Source: Quadrisphaera sp. DSM 44207
GTDB taxonomy: Bacteria > Actinomycetota > Actinomycetes > Actinomycetales > Quadrisphaeraceae
DNA: 64,000 nt
NCBI RefSeq assembly: GCF_900101335.1
Contig: NZ_FNKA01000003.1
Coordinates: 248,001-312,000 of the forward strand
Direction: 5' to 3'
The position numbers and the translations under genes are program-made. The first letter of the stretch is position 1. The number at the start of each line of letters is the position of its first letter. The notes under the pieces are model-generated. The model searched no databases. It was not told the origin of the DNA and worked only from the letters and a program-made list of their open reading frames with translations. Positions 36,841-45,618 of the stretch are shown here, one piece after another.

Positions 36841-36878
36841 GGAACCGGCCACCTTCGGCGCCTCGTCCTCCTAGCGTC
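36841..36878 (+). promoter_or_regulatory. Bipartite promoter element, leaderless for the lyase-like gene
   Basis: GGAACCGG, 22 bases, CTAGCGTC, matching 28266-28303 in both blocks and in spacing. TAGCGT (36872-36877) is 7 bases before the ATG at 36885, so the transcript is probably leaderless. A second GGAAC lies at 36822-36826. Confidence 0.5.
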
Positions 36879-36884
36879 CTGCGC

Positions 36885-38801
36885 ATGGTCCCCGCACCCC
36901 CCGGAACGCCGGTGACGCGTCGAGCGTCGCGGGCCCGCCGACAGCGATCCCGAGCCCTCCTGCGCTGGAGCTCGACGGTCGCCGCCTGCGCCGTGGCGGG
37001 GGTCGTCGCTCCGCTCGCCGTCCAGGCCGCGTCGGAGCCCGACGCCGAGCTGGTGGTCCTCGACGCGGCGCAGGCCTCCCGGAGCGTCGCCCTCGCGTCG
37101 CAGCAGAGCTCGGGCGGCGCGGGCGCGCAGGAGCACCAGGCCGGCGGCGCCTCCCGGACCTGGGCGTCCGAGGGCACCGACGTCGAGGTCGAGGGCGGCC
37201 GCTTCTCCGTGTCGGGACTCGCCCCCCGGGGCTCCTACGGGATCGCGCTGGCGCAGGACCTCGGCGCCGACGTCGAGGTGGCCCACGAGCTGTCCGTCGC
37301 CGACCCCGATGACCTCGTCGGCGGCCTGTACGAGTCCACCCAGCTGCGCCTGCAGCAGGACGGCGACCACTACCGCGCCCTCGTCGTGGTCCGTCCCGGT
37401 GGCGACGTCCGGCTGCGCCTCGACCGCGTCCGGGACGGCAGGACCACCGTCCTCGCCCGCAGCCCGCAGGTCGCCGAGGTCGAGCCGGGCGAGCCGCTCC
37501 AGGTCGAGGCGCGCGTGGTGGGGACCGACCCGCCCGTGCTGCGGGCCCGCGCGTGGCGCGAGGGCGAGGAGCGCCCGGACTGGCAGCTGACCGCGGCGGA
37601 CGCCTCCCCGGACGCCGTCGACGACCGCGGCCGGGTGGTCCTGTCCGGCTACCTGTCGCGCAGGGCCGAGCCGACGTCGCTGCAGCTGGCGGACCTGCAG
37701 GGCCGGTCGCTCGCCTTCGCGGACGCCACCCGCCGCGAGGCGCCGTCCGCGCGGGCCACGTGGGCGTCGGTGGTCACCCCGGTGGCGGCGACCACCGCAC
37801 CGACGGCGTCACCGACGGCGTCACCGACGGCGTCACCGACGGCGTCACCGACGGCGTCACCGACGGCGTCACCGACGGCGTCGGCGACCGCGTCGTCCAC
37901 GGCGTCGGCGACCGCGTCTCCCACGGCGTCGGCCACGGCGTCGTCCACCGCGTCCCCGACGGCGTCTCCCACGGCGTCCCCCACGGCGTCCCCCACGGCG
38001 TCCCCGTCCTCGTCGAGCCCGGCGACCACGCTCGTCTCCAGCGACTTCGACGACTTCGACGCCGCGGCCCCGGTGCCGATCGCCGACTTCCGGTCCGCGA
38101 TGGGCGACCCGGTCGTCGCGGGCCAGACGGCCCTGAAGCGGACGTCGCTGGTGGAGGTCGCCGGCCGCGGGCGGGTCCTGCGCCAGACCCTGGAGGCGAA
38201 CACCTACGGCGGCGCGTCCGGCATCACCGCCGTCCCGCGGCTGGCCGAGGACGTGGACGAGGCCTCGATCCAGTACGACGTGCGGTTCGGCGCCGGGTTC
38301 GACTGGTCCCTGGGAGGGAAGCTGCCCGGCCTGGGCGGCGTGCTGCCCGGTGTCAAGCCCTCCGTCGCCTCCGGGTGCAGCAGCGCGACGGGCGACGCCT
38401 GGTCGGGCCGCGGCATGTGGATCACCCCCGAGTCGTACTCGTCCGTGACGGGCTCGAACGAGTGGATCGGCTACCTGTACGACCACGACAAGCGCGAGGC
38501 CTGCGGGGACAACGTGCGCACCGGCGAGGCGCTCACCGCGGGCACCTGGCACACGGTGAGGCAGTACTACAAGCTCAACACGTTCTCCTCGTCCGGGACC
38601 CCGAACGCCGACGGCGTCCACAGGATGTGGATCGACGGCGAGCTCGTGGTCGACAACACCCGGGCCACGTACCGCGACGACCCGGACCTGCACATCAACC
38701 GCGTCTTCTGGCACGTCTTCCGGGGCGGCGGCACCGCCAGCTGGGCCAGCCCCACGACGGGCACGGTCGACGTCGACGACCTCGTGGTCACGAGCCCGTG
38801 A
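36885..38801 (+). CDS. Secreted protein with polysaccharide-lyase-14-like domain
   Basis: 638 residues. Order: N-terminal signal or anchor (about 28-50), a beta-rich module (about 85-300) with RARAWREGEERPDWQLTAAD, a (PTAS)n linker (about 305-375), and a C-terminal beta-jelly-roll (about 385-638) with QYDVRFGAGFDWSLGGKLPG, GMWITPESY, WHTVRQYYKLN and VDVDDLVV. The C-terminal pattern resembles PL14-type alginate/glucuronan lyases, which cut uronic acid chains. The window encodes enzymes for UDP-uronates, which fits. The N-terminal module is shared with the C-terminus of the protein at 40386. Activity is inferred, not shown. Confidence 0.8.
   Translation: MVPAPPGTPVTRRASRARRQRSRALLRWSSTVAACAVAGVVAPLAVQAASEPDAELVVLDAAQASRSVALASQQSSGGAGAQEHQAGGASRTWASEGTDVEVEGGRFSVSGLAPRGSYGIALAQDLGADVEVAHELSVADPDDLVGGLYESTQLRLQQDGDHYRALVVVRPGGDVRLRLDRVRDGRTTVLARSPQVAEVEPGEPLQVEARVVGTDPPVLRARAWREGEERPDWQLTAADASPDAVDDRGRVVLSGYLSRRAEPTSLQLADLQGRSLAFADATRREAPSARATWASVVTPVAATTAPTASPTASPTASPTASPTASPTASPTASATASSTASATASPTASATASSTASPTASPTASPTASPTASPSSSSPATTLVSSDFDDFDAAAPVPIADFRSAMGDPVVAGQTALKRTSLVEVAGRGRVLRQTLEANTYGGASGITAVPRLAEDVDEASIQYDVRFGAGFDWSLGGKLPGLGGVLPGVKPSVASGCSSATGDAWSGRGMWITPESYSSVTGSNEWIGYLYDHDKREACGDNVRTGEALTAGTWHTVRQYYKLNTFSSSGTPNADGVHRMWIDGELVVDNTRATYRDDPDLHINRVFWHVFRGGGTASWASPTTGTVDVDDLVVTSP
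37799..38009 (+). repeat. 12-bp coding tandem repeat (PTAS linker)
   Basis: ACGGCGTCACCG and variants (ACGGCGTCCCCC, ACGGCGTCGGCG) recur about 17 times and encode the (PTAS/ATAS)n linker of the lyase-like protein. All units are 12 bp, so length changes stay in frame. Antisense reading gives DAVG repeats, which are a shadow. Confidence 0.85.
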
Positions 38802-39024
38802 GGTCCGGCAGCCGCGCTCCCGCACGCCGCCCCGACCTGCGGTGAACCCTGGCGGGGGACGGCGCGTACTACGGTGGCCGGACGCGGTGGACCGTCGACC
38901 GGGTGCGCCACCCGCACCGATCGGGTGAGCGCGGGCGCTGGTCGGCTGTCACGGAGCGCTGCAGGATGTGTACTGGGCGCCACGGCGTCGAGGTCCGGCG
39001 CGGGGGCGAGGGGGAGGCACCGGA

Positions 39025-40215
39025 GTGGCTGTGCTGGACGGGCGCGCCCCGGGTGGCGCGCACGGCCGCCTCAGCGTCGCCATGGTGGGCACGCGCGGCG
39101 TGCCGGCCCGCTACGGGGGCTTCGAGACGTGCGTCGAGGAGGTCGGCGCCCGTCTCGCCGAGCGCGGTCACGACGTCGTCGTCTACTGCCGCAGCTCCGG
39201 CGGCGGCAGCAGCGAGCGGCCGGCGACCCACCGCGGCATGCGCCTGGTGCACCTGCCCGCCGTGCGCGCGCGCACCCTCGAGACCCTCAGCCACACGGGC
39301 GCCTCCGTGGCCCACCTGCTGGCGCACCCCGTGGACGCCGTCCTCGTCTTCAACGCCGCCAACGCGCCCTACCTGCCCCTCCTGCGAGCGCGCGGCCTGC
39401 CCGTGGCCACGCACGTCGACGGCCTGGAGTGGAAGCGCGCCAAGTGGGGACCGCAGGGCCGGCGCTACTACCGCCACGCGGAGGCGCTCGCCGTGCGCCA
39501 CTCCGACGCGCTCATCGCCGACGCCGCGGGGATCCAGGACTACTACGCGGAGCGCTTCGGCGCCGAGACCACCCTCCTGACCTACGGCGCGCCCGTCATC
39601 GAGGGCGGCGGCGACCCGCAGCGCCTCGCGGAGGTCGGTCTGGTGCCCGGCGGCTACCACCTCGTGGTCGCGCGCTTCGAGCCGGAGAACCACGTCGACG
39701 TCATCGTCGAGGGCTACCGCGCCAGCCGCGCCGGCCTGCCCCTGGTCGTGGTCGGTTCCGCGCCCTACTCCGACGCCTACACCGCCCGGGTGCGCTCGCT
39801 CGCCGACGGCCGGGTCCGCTTCCTCGGCGGCGTCTGGGACCAGGAGCTCCTCGACCAGCTGTACGCGGGCGCCCGCACGTACCTGCACGGGCACTCGGTC
39901 GGCGGCACCAACCCGTCGCTGCTCAGGGCGGTCGGCGCCCGGGCCGCCGTCAGCGCCTTCGACGTCAGCTTCAACCGGGAGGTGCTCGCCGACGCCGGTC
40001 TGTACTGGACCACGCCCGCGGACGTGCGCGTCCTCGTCGAGCTCGGCGAGGCCGACGTCGAGGGCACGCGGCTGCGCGGCGAGGCGGCCGGGGAGCGCGC
40101 CCGCAGGTACGACTGGGACGTCGTCGCGGCCGGGTACGAGGACCTGTGCCGGCGCCTGGCGCGGGGGACCGCGGCGTCCTCGCCCGTCCGGTCGTCGGGA
40201 GTCGCTCTCTCCTGA
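39025..40215 (+). CDS. Glycosyltransferase family 4 (DUF1972-type), second copy
   Basis: 396 residues. MVGTRGVPARYGGFETCVEE and RLAERGHDVVVYCR define the DUF1972 lobe; the C-terminal lobe has VARFEPENHVDVIVEGYRAS, LGGVWDQELLDQLYAGA and HGHSVGGTNPSLLRAVG, typical of the rhamnosyltransferase-like subgroup. It shares the N-terminal block with the GT4 at 21020 but the C-terminal lobes differ, so the donors may differ. GTG at 39025 has GGAGG 7 bases upstream. A TACGGT -10-like box lies at 38870-38875. It begins a plus-strand run that goes to 46529. Confidence 0.88.
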   Translation: MAVLDGRAPGGAHGRLSVAMVGTRGVPARYGGFETCVEEVGARLAERGHDVVVYCRSSGGGSSERPATHRGMRLVHLPAVRARTLETLSHTGASVAHLLAHPVDAVLVFNAANAPYLPLLRARGLPVATHVDGLEWKRAKWGPQGRRYYRHAEALAVRHSDALIADAAGIQDYYAERFGAETTLLTYGAPVIEGGGDPQRLAEVGLVPGGYHLVVARFEPENHVDVIVEGYRASRAGLPLVVVGSAPYSDAYTARVRSLADGRVRFLGGVWDQELLDQLYAGARTYLHGHSVGGTNPSLLRAVGARAAVSAFDVSFNREVLADAGLYWTTPADVRVLVELGEADVEGTRLRGEAAGERARRYDWDVVAAGYEDLCRRLARGTAASSPVRSSGVALS

Positions 40216-40298
40216 CGCGGAGTGAGGATCCTGCGGTGCCGCTGGGCCGAGCGGGCGGCATGAGATCACCACGGGTGACCGGTGCCCGGTTCGCGGCA

Positions 40299-40304
40299 TA
40301 TCCT
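40299..40304 (+). promoter_or_regulatory. Probable -10 box (TATCCT)
   Basis: TATCCT fits TANNNT and lies 81 bases before the GTG of the large secreted protein at 40386, in the 170-bp gap after the GT4 gene. No -35 is evident. Confidence 0.35.
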
Positions 40305-40385
40305 CCCGCGCAAGAGGCTGCTGGGCGTGTCGGCCAGCGGTCCAGAGTGCCGGTGCGGTCAGCGCCGGCGACGACGGGGAGACAC

Positions 40386-43300
40386 GTGATCAGACGTCCG
40401 CGCCAGCGCCTCCGCACCCTGCTGGGCGCGGGTCTCGCAGCCACCGTGGCCAGCGCCCTGGCGCTGCCGGTCTCGCCGCAGCCGGCGTCCGCGGCGCCGG
40501 CGGTCGTCCCCTCGCAGCCCACCGTGAGCGCGGACGCGCTGCCCACGGTGCAGGTCGACGGCGTGGTGTGGGCGCAGGTCGTGGTGGGCGACCGGGTCTA
40601 CGCCACGGGCCAGTTCACCTCGGCCCGCCCGGCCGGTGCCGCGGCCGGCACCGGTGAGGTCGCCCGGTCCAACGTCCTCGCCTACGACATCACCACGGGG
40701 AAGCTGGTCACCTCCTGGGCGCCGAAGCTCAACGGCACCGGGCTGGCCATCACGGCGTCCCCGGACGGCTCGCGCGTGTACGTCGGCGGCTCCTTCACCA
40801 GCGTCGACGGAGCCAGCGCCTCGCGCGTCGTGGCCCTGGACGCCGCCTCCGGTGCCGTGGTCACGGCGTTCAAGGCGTCCGCCAACAACACCGTGCGGTC
40901 CCTGGCCGCGGCGGGCGGCACGGTCTACGCGGGCGGGTCCTTCACCGCGGCCGGGGGGCAGGCGCGCTCCTACCTCGCCGCCTTCCGCGCCTCCGACGGC
41001 GCGGTGACGCCGTGGGCGCCGCCCGCCGACGCCGCCGTGATGGCGATGACCGCGCCGGCGGGCACGAACGAGCTCGTCGTCGGCGGCCGCTTCACCACCC
41101 TCAACGGGCAGGCCCAGGCCGGGATGGGCGCGGTGGACCTGACCTCGGGCGCGACGCTGCCGTGGGCGGCGAACGCGACGGTGAAGAACTACGGGCCGGA
41201 CTCGGCGATCTACAGCCTCTCCAGCGCCGACGGGGCGGTCTACGGGACCGGGTACAACTTCTACGGGCCGGGCAACCTCGAGAACGCCTTCGCCGCCGAC
41301 GCGGCGGGAGGGGCCCTGCGGTGGGTCAACGGCTGCCGGGGCGACACCTACTCCAGCTACCCGGTGGGCGGCGTCCTGTACGCGGTCGGCCACGCGCACG
41401 ACTGCTCGTCCATCGGCGTCCAGCCGGAGACGAGCCCGCAGACGTTCCAGCGGGCGCAGGCCTTCACCACGGCCTGGACCGGGAACACCAACACCTCCGG
41501 CAAGTTCCAGGGCAAGCGCGCCAGCGAGGTCCTCCCGTGGCTGCCCACCCTGGCCGCCGGCACCTACACCGGCCAGTCCCAGGCCGCCTGGTCGGTCGCC
41601 GGCAACGGCACCTACGTCGTCCTGGGCGGGGAGTTCCCGAAGGTCAACGGCCGCGCCCAGCAGGGCCTGGTCCGGTTCGCCGTGCGCTCCGCCGCCCCCC
41701 GCAAGGAGGGGCCGCAGGCCATCAGCGACATGGCGCTCGCCGCGGACGGGCTCGCCGACGGCGGCCTGAGGATCTCCTTCGCGGCCGCGTGGGACCGCGA
41801 CGACCGCAACCTGCGCTACGAACTCCTGCGCGGCCCCTCCTCGTCGCCCGCGGTGGTGGCCCGCACGACCGCCGACTCCGCGTGGTGGAGCCGCCCCCGG
41901 CTCGGCCTGGTCGACCCCTCGCCCGTGGTCGGGACCGCGACGGCGTACCGGGTGCGGGTCACCGACCCCGACGGCAACACCGCCACCAGCGCCCCCCTCA
42001 CGGCGACGGCGGCCGCGGCCAGCGCCCCCAGCGCCTACCGCGACGCGGTGCTCGCGGACGGCGCGGAGTCCTACTGGCGCCTCGACGAGGCGAGCGGCAC
42101 CGTCGCGCTCGACCGGGCGGGCGCCGGCGACCTGACCCTGGACCCCTCGGCGAGCCGCGGCGCGAAGGGCGCGACGCGGGACGGCGACGCCGCGACCGCC
42201 TTCGCGGGGTCGGCGGCCGTGCCGGCGACGACGACCGCCCCGCGCCCGGGACCCCAGACCTTCTCGGTGGAGGCCTGGTTCCAGACCACCACCACGACGG
42301 GCGGCAAGATCGTCGGCTTCGGCGACTCGGCCACCGCGGCGAGCAGGAGCCACGACCGCCAGGTCTACCTGACCAGCAGCGGCCAGCTGGTCTTCGGGGT
42401 CTACCCCGGCGCGTTCAAGACCATCACCAGCCCCGGCCGGTACAACGACGGGGCGTGGCACCACGTGGTGGCCACGCTGGGCCCGGCCGGCACGGCCCTG
42501 TTCGTCGACGGCGCCCAGGTGGCCGCCGACGCGAGCGTCAAGGGGGCGCAGGCCTTCACCGGCTACTGGCGCGTCGGCGGGGACACCGTCAACGCCAAGT
42601 GGTCCGGCGCCCCCGCGACCGCAGCGCTCGCGGGCACGATCGACGACGTCGCGGTGTACCCGACGCAGCTGGCGGCCGCGAGGGTCGCCGAGCACCACCG
42701 CCTCGGCGCGACCGCCGGTGCCACCCCGACGCCCACCCCGACGCCCACCCCGACGTTCACCCCGACGCCCACGCCGACCCCGACGCCTGCTCCCAACGCC
42801 GCTCCGACCGCGTCGTTCACGGCGACCACCGACGGCCTCACCGCCGCCGTCGACGCCTCGGCGTCCGAGGACGGCGACGGCACCATCGCCGCGGTGGCCT
42901 GGGACTTCGGGGACGGCGCCACGGGCAGCGGCACCACGGCGAGGCACACCTACGCCGCCGCGGGGACGTACTCCGTGACCGTGACGGTCACCGACGACCG
43001 CGGCGCCACGGGGACCACCCGGCAGCCGGTGACGGTCACGGCTCCTCCGCCGCCCCCGGCGCCGGCGCCCGGCCAGGTGCTGGCGGCGGACGCCTTCGCC
43101 CGCACCACCACCAGCGGCTGGGGCCCCGCCGAGACCGGTGGGGCCTGGACCACGAGCGGGGGCACCACCGCGGTCACCGGCGGAGCGGGACGGGCGACCG
43201 TCAGCGCGGGCAGGACGTCGGCGTCGACGCTGGACGCGGTGTCCGCCACGGCGAGCGACGTGCGGGCCGCGGTCTCCGTCGACGCCGCGCCCACCGGGGG

Positions 43301-43703
43301 TGGCGTCTACGCCTCGGTGATCGCCCGCCGCGTCGGCACGGGCGGGTACCACGCCCGTGCCCGGGTCACGGCCACCGGCGCGGTCACCCTGGCCCTGTCG
43401 TCGGTGGCCTCGGGCACCGAGACGGTCCTGAAGTCCGTGTCGCTGACGGGCCCCGCGCTGGCGCCCGGCCAGCGGCTGCTGGTGCGGGTGCAGGCGGTCG
43501 GCACCGCGCCGACGACCCTGCGGGCGCGGGCGTGGGTCGAGGGCACCCCCGAGCCCGCGGACTGGCAGCTGACCGCCACCGACAGCACGGCCGCGCTGCA
43601 GGCCGCGGGCGGTGTCGGGCTCTCCACCTACCTCTCCGCCAGCGCGACCGCTCCGCTGACCGTCGCGTGGGACGACCTCGCCGCGACGACGACCGCTCCG
43701 TGA
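40386..43703 (+). CDS. Large secreted multidomain protein (beta-propeller-like, LamG, PKD)
   Basis: 1105 residues. Order: Sec signal peptide (LRTLLGAGLAATVASALALP ... ASAAPA); a propeller-like region of blades with VYVGGSFTSVDG, VYAGGSFTAAGG and LVVGGRFTTLNG (about 45-435); an FN3-like segment (440-540); a LamG/concanavalin-like domain (about 546-777, with AWHHVVATLG and DDVAVYPTQL); a Thr-Pro linker; a PKD domain (about 803-885, VAWDFGDGATG); and a C-terminal beta module (899-1105) homologous to part of the protein at 36885. Such parts bind carbohydrate or mediate contact. GTG at 40386 follows GGGGAGA. No catalytic site is recognised. Confidence 0.85.
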   Translation: MIRRPRQRLRTLLGAGLAATVASALALPVSPQPASAAPAVVPSQPTVSADALPTVQVDGVVWAQVVVGDRVYATGQFTSARPAGAAAGTGEVARSNVLAYDITTGKLVTSWAPKLNGTGLAITASPDGSRVYVGGSFTSVDGASASRVVALDAASGAVVTAFKASANNTVRSLAAAGGTVYAGGSFTAAGGQARSYLAAFRASDGAVTPWAPPADAAVMAMTAPAGTNELVVGGRFTTLNGQAQAGMGAVDLTSGATLPWAANATVKNYGPDSAIYSLSSADGAVYGTGYNFYGPGNLENAFAADAAGGALRWVNGCRGDTYSSYPVGGVLYAVGHAHDCSSIGVQPETSPQTFQRAQAFTTAWTGNTNTSGKFQGKRASEVLPWLPTLAAGTYTGQSQAAWSVAGNGTYVVLGGEFPKVNGRAQQGLVRFAVRSAAPRKEGPQAISDMALAADGLADGGLRISFAAAWDRDDRNLRYELLRGPSSSPAVVARTTADSAWWSRPRLGLVDPSPVVGTATAYRVRVTDPDGNTATSAPLTATAAAASAPSAYRDAVLADGAESYWRLDEASGTVALDRAGAGDLTLDPSASRGAKGATRDGDAATAFAGSAAVPATTTAPRPGPQTFSVEAWFQTTTTTGGKIVGFGDSATAASRSHDRQVYLTSSGQLVFGVYPGAFKTITSPGRYNDGAWHHVVATLGPAGTALFVDGAQVAADASVKGAQAFTGYWRVGGDTVNAKWSGAPATAALAGTIDDVAVYPTQLAAARVAEHHRLGATAGATPTPTPTPTPTFTPTPTPTPTPAPNAAPTASFTATTDGLTAAVDASASEDGDGTIAAVAWDFGDGATGSGTTARHTYAAAGTYSVTVTVTDDRGATGTTRQPVTVTAPPPPPAPAPGQVLAADAFARTTTSGWGPAETGGAWTTSGGTTAVTGGAGRATVSAGRTSASTLDAVSATASDVRAAVSVDAAPTGGGVYASVIARRVGTGGYHARARVTATGAVTLALSSVASGTETVLKSVSLTGPALAPGQRLLVRVQAVGTAPTTLRARAWVEGTPEPADWQLTATDSTAALQAAGGVGLSTYLSASATAPLTVAWDDLAATTTAP

Positions 43704-43726
43704 GGTCGGTGAGCGCGGTGAGGTCG

Positions 43727-44437
43727 ATGAGGTCGGCCCGCTCCGCGCCGCGCGCCGCCGTCCTGGTGGCGTCCGCGCTCGTCCTCCTCACCGGCTGCGC
43801 CGGCGGCGAGGACGACGCTCCGGGCGGCGGCCCGGGCACCTCCACCTCGTCGGCACCGGCTGCGACGACGACCGCGACCGCGTCACCGACCGGGTCACCG
43901 ACGACGTCGCCGACCGGGTCGCCGACGTCGTCCGGGGCCCCGGCACCGGACGCGCCGTCGACCAGCGGCTCGCCGTCCGGCGCGCCACCGGCGGCGGGCC
44001 CGAGCACCGACGGCGGGCCGCCGCCGTCGACGGCCCCTGTGGTGGGGGCCACCACGCTCCCGCCCGTCGCGGCGGGGGACGCCGCCGCCTTCGGGGACGG
44101 CCTGGTGGCGACCGTGACCGACACGCAGGCGGTGCAGCTCGGCGCGTCCGGTCCCGGGGAGGTCGCCGGCCCCGGCATCGCGGTCACCCTCGTGCTGCGC
44201 AACGACACCTCCGCCCCCGTCGACCTCGGCGGCCTGGCCGTCACCGCCTCCACCGCGGACGGCGTGCCCGTCGACCCCAGCGACTCCCCGCCCGCGAGCC
44301 CGGCGCAGGGCGTCCTGGAGCCCGGCGGCAGCGCGACGGGCACCTGGGCCTTCTCCGACCCCGCCACGGGGGACGGGCCGCTGCAGGTGCAGGTGAGCTC
44401 GACCAGCTCGGTCTCCGTCGTCGTCGTGCAGCTGTGA
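43727..44437 (+). CDS. Lipoprotein with DUF4352-like domain
   Basis: 236 residues with a lipobox LLTGC (Cys24) after a basic n-region and short hydrophobic core, so it should be lipid-anchored outside the membrane. A Thr/Ser/Pro/Gly-rich spacer (about 30-100, with TSPTGSPT) is followed by a beta-sandwich-like domain (FGDGLVATVTDTQAV, VTLVLRNDTSAPVDLGGLAV, GTWAFSDP) resembling DUF4352. ATG at 43727 gives the neatest signal; a GTG at 43700, overlapping the previous stop as GTGA, is the other candidate. Its own stop overlaps the next GT4 gene in the same way, so it belongs to one operon with 40386 and 44434. Confidence 0.78.
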   Translation: MRSARSAPRAAVLVASALVLLTGCAGGEDDAPGGGPGTSTSSAPAATTTATASPTGSPTTSPTGSPTSSGAPAPDAPSTSGSPSGAPPAAGPSTDGGPPPSTAPVVGATTLPPVAAGDAAAFGDGLVATVTDTQAVQLGASGPGEVAGPGIAVTLVLRNDTSAPVDLGGLAVTASTADGVPVDPSDSPPASPAQGVLEPGGSATGTWAFSDPATGDGPLQVQVSSTSSVSVVVVQL

Positions 44438-45618
44438 CGCGCGCTCCCGTCCCGTCGCCCGCTCCCCGCGGCCGCTCCGGCGGCACCGTCCTGGTCGCCC
44501 ACCCCAGCCCCGACCTCTACGGCTCCGACCGCGTCCTGCTGGAGTCGGTCGACGCCCTGCTGGCCGCGGGGCACCGGGTGGTGGTCACCGTGCCGGCCGC
44601 GGGGCCGCTGGTGCCGCTGCTGGTCGAGCGCGGCGCGCAGGTCGTCCTGTGCGCCGCGCCCGTGCTGCGCAAGGACGTCCTGCGCCCGCGGGGGCTCGGG
44701 CGCTTCCTCGCCGGCGCGGTGCGGGGCGCGGTGCAGGGGCTGGGGCTCCTGCACCGCACCCGGCCCGACGCGGTGCTGGTCAACACGGTGACCATCCCCC
44801 TGTGGACCCTGCTGGCGCGGGTGGCGCGCCGGCCGTGCCTGGTGCACGTGCACGAGGCGGAGGCGTCCGCCGCGCCCCTGGTGCGGGTGCTCCTCGGCGC
44901 GCCCCTGCTGCTGGCGGACAGGGTGCTCGTCAACAGCCGCTTCAGCCTCGGGGTGCTGCTGGCCAGCGCGCCGCGGCTGCGCGGACGCTCGTCGGTCCTG
45001 GACAACGCCGTGCCCGGCCCGCCGGCCGTCGTGCCGGCGCGCGAGGAGCTGGCCGCGCCGGTGCGCCTGCTCTACGTGGGGCGCCTGTCGCCGCGCAAGG
45101 GTCCCGACGCGGCGGTCGAGGCCGTCCACCTGCTGCTCGCCGAGGGCGTCGACGTGCGGCTCGACGTCGTCGGCAGCGCCTACCCCGGGTACGAGTGGTT
45201 CGCGCAGCGCCTCGCCGAGCGCGCGGCCGCGGCCGGTCCGGAGCGGGTGGTGCTGCACGGCTTCGACGCCGACGTCTGGCCCCACCTGGAGCGCGCCGAC
45301 CTCGTCGTGGTGCCCTCCCGGACGGACGAGCCCTTCGGCAACACGGCCGTGGAGGCCGTGCTGGCCGCCCGTCCCGTCGTCGTCAGCGACACCAGCGGGC
45401 TGCGCGAGGCCGTCGAGGGCTACGGGTGCGCCCGCCTCGTGGAGCCGGGCAGCGCCGAGGCGCTCGCCGCCGCCGTGCGGCAGGTGCTGGCCGACTGGCG
45501 GGCGCACCGGGACGGCGCGCTCCAGGACGCCGCCCGGGCGGCGCGGCGGCACAGCCCCTCCGCGTACCGCTCCGCGGTGGCAGGTGCCGTCCAGGCCCTC
45601 CTGGAGGGCGCCCCGTGA
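44434..45618 (+). CDS. Glycosyltransferase family 4
   Basis: 394-residue GT-B enzyme. Seen: VLVAHPSPDLYGSDRVLLES at the N-terminus, VHVHEAEASAAPLVR, then the donor lobe VRLLYVGRLSPRKGPDAAVE and VVPSRTDEPFGNTAVEAVLA with the E-x7-E pattern. The DLYGSDRVLLE start is common among actinobacterial surface-polymer transferases. GTG at 44434 overlaps the lipoprotein stop; its own stop overlaps the GT2 gene. Acceptor and sugar are unknown. Confidence 0.9.
   Translation: MTRAPVPSPAPRGRSGGTVLVAHPSPDLYGSDRVLLESVDALLAAGHRVVVTVPAAGPLVPLLVERGAQVVLCAAPVLRKDVLRPRGLGRFLAGAVRGAVQGLGLLHRTRPDAVLVNTVTIPLWTLLARVARRPCLVHVHEAEASAAPLVRVLLGAPLLLADRVLVNSRFSLGVLLASAPRLRGRSSVLDNAVPGPPAVVPAREELAAPVRLLYVGRLSPRKGPDAAVEAVHLLLAEGVDVRLDVVGSAYPGYEWFAQRLAERAAAAGPERVVLHGFDADVWPHLERADLVVVPSRTDEPFGNTAVEAVLAARPVVVSDTSGLREAVEGYGCARLVEPGSAEALAAAVRQVLADWRAHRDGALQDAARAARRHSPSAYRSAVAGAVQALLEGAP

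Noticed and set aside
36822-36867. Classical ECF sigma promoter from GGAAC and CGTC
   Set aside because: The gaps between the GGAAC copies and CGTC do not give the usual 16-17 bases together with a sensible start; the bipartite element shared with 28266 explains the site better.
37799-38009. Second array of short regular repeats
   Set aside because: Coding 12-bp PTAS linker, not CRISPR and not a replication iteron set.
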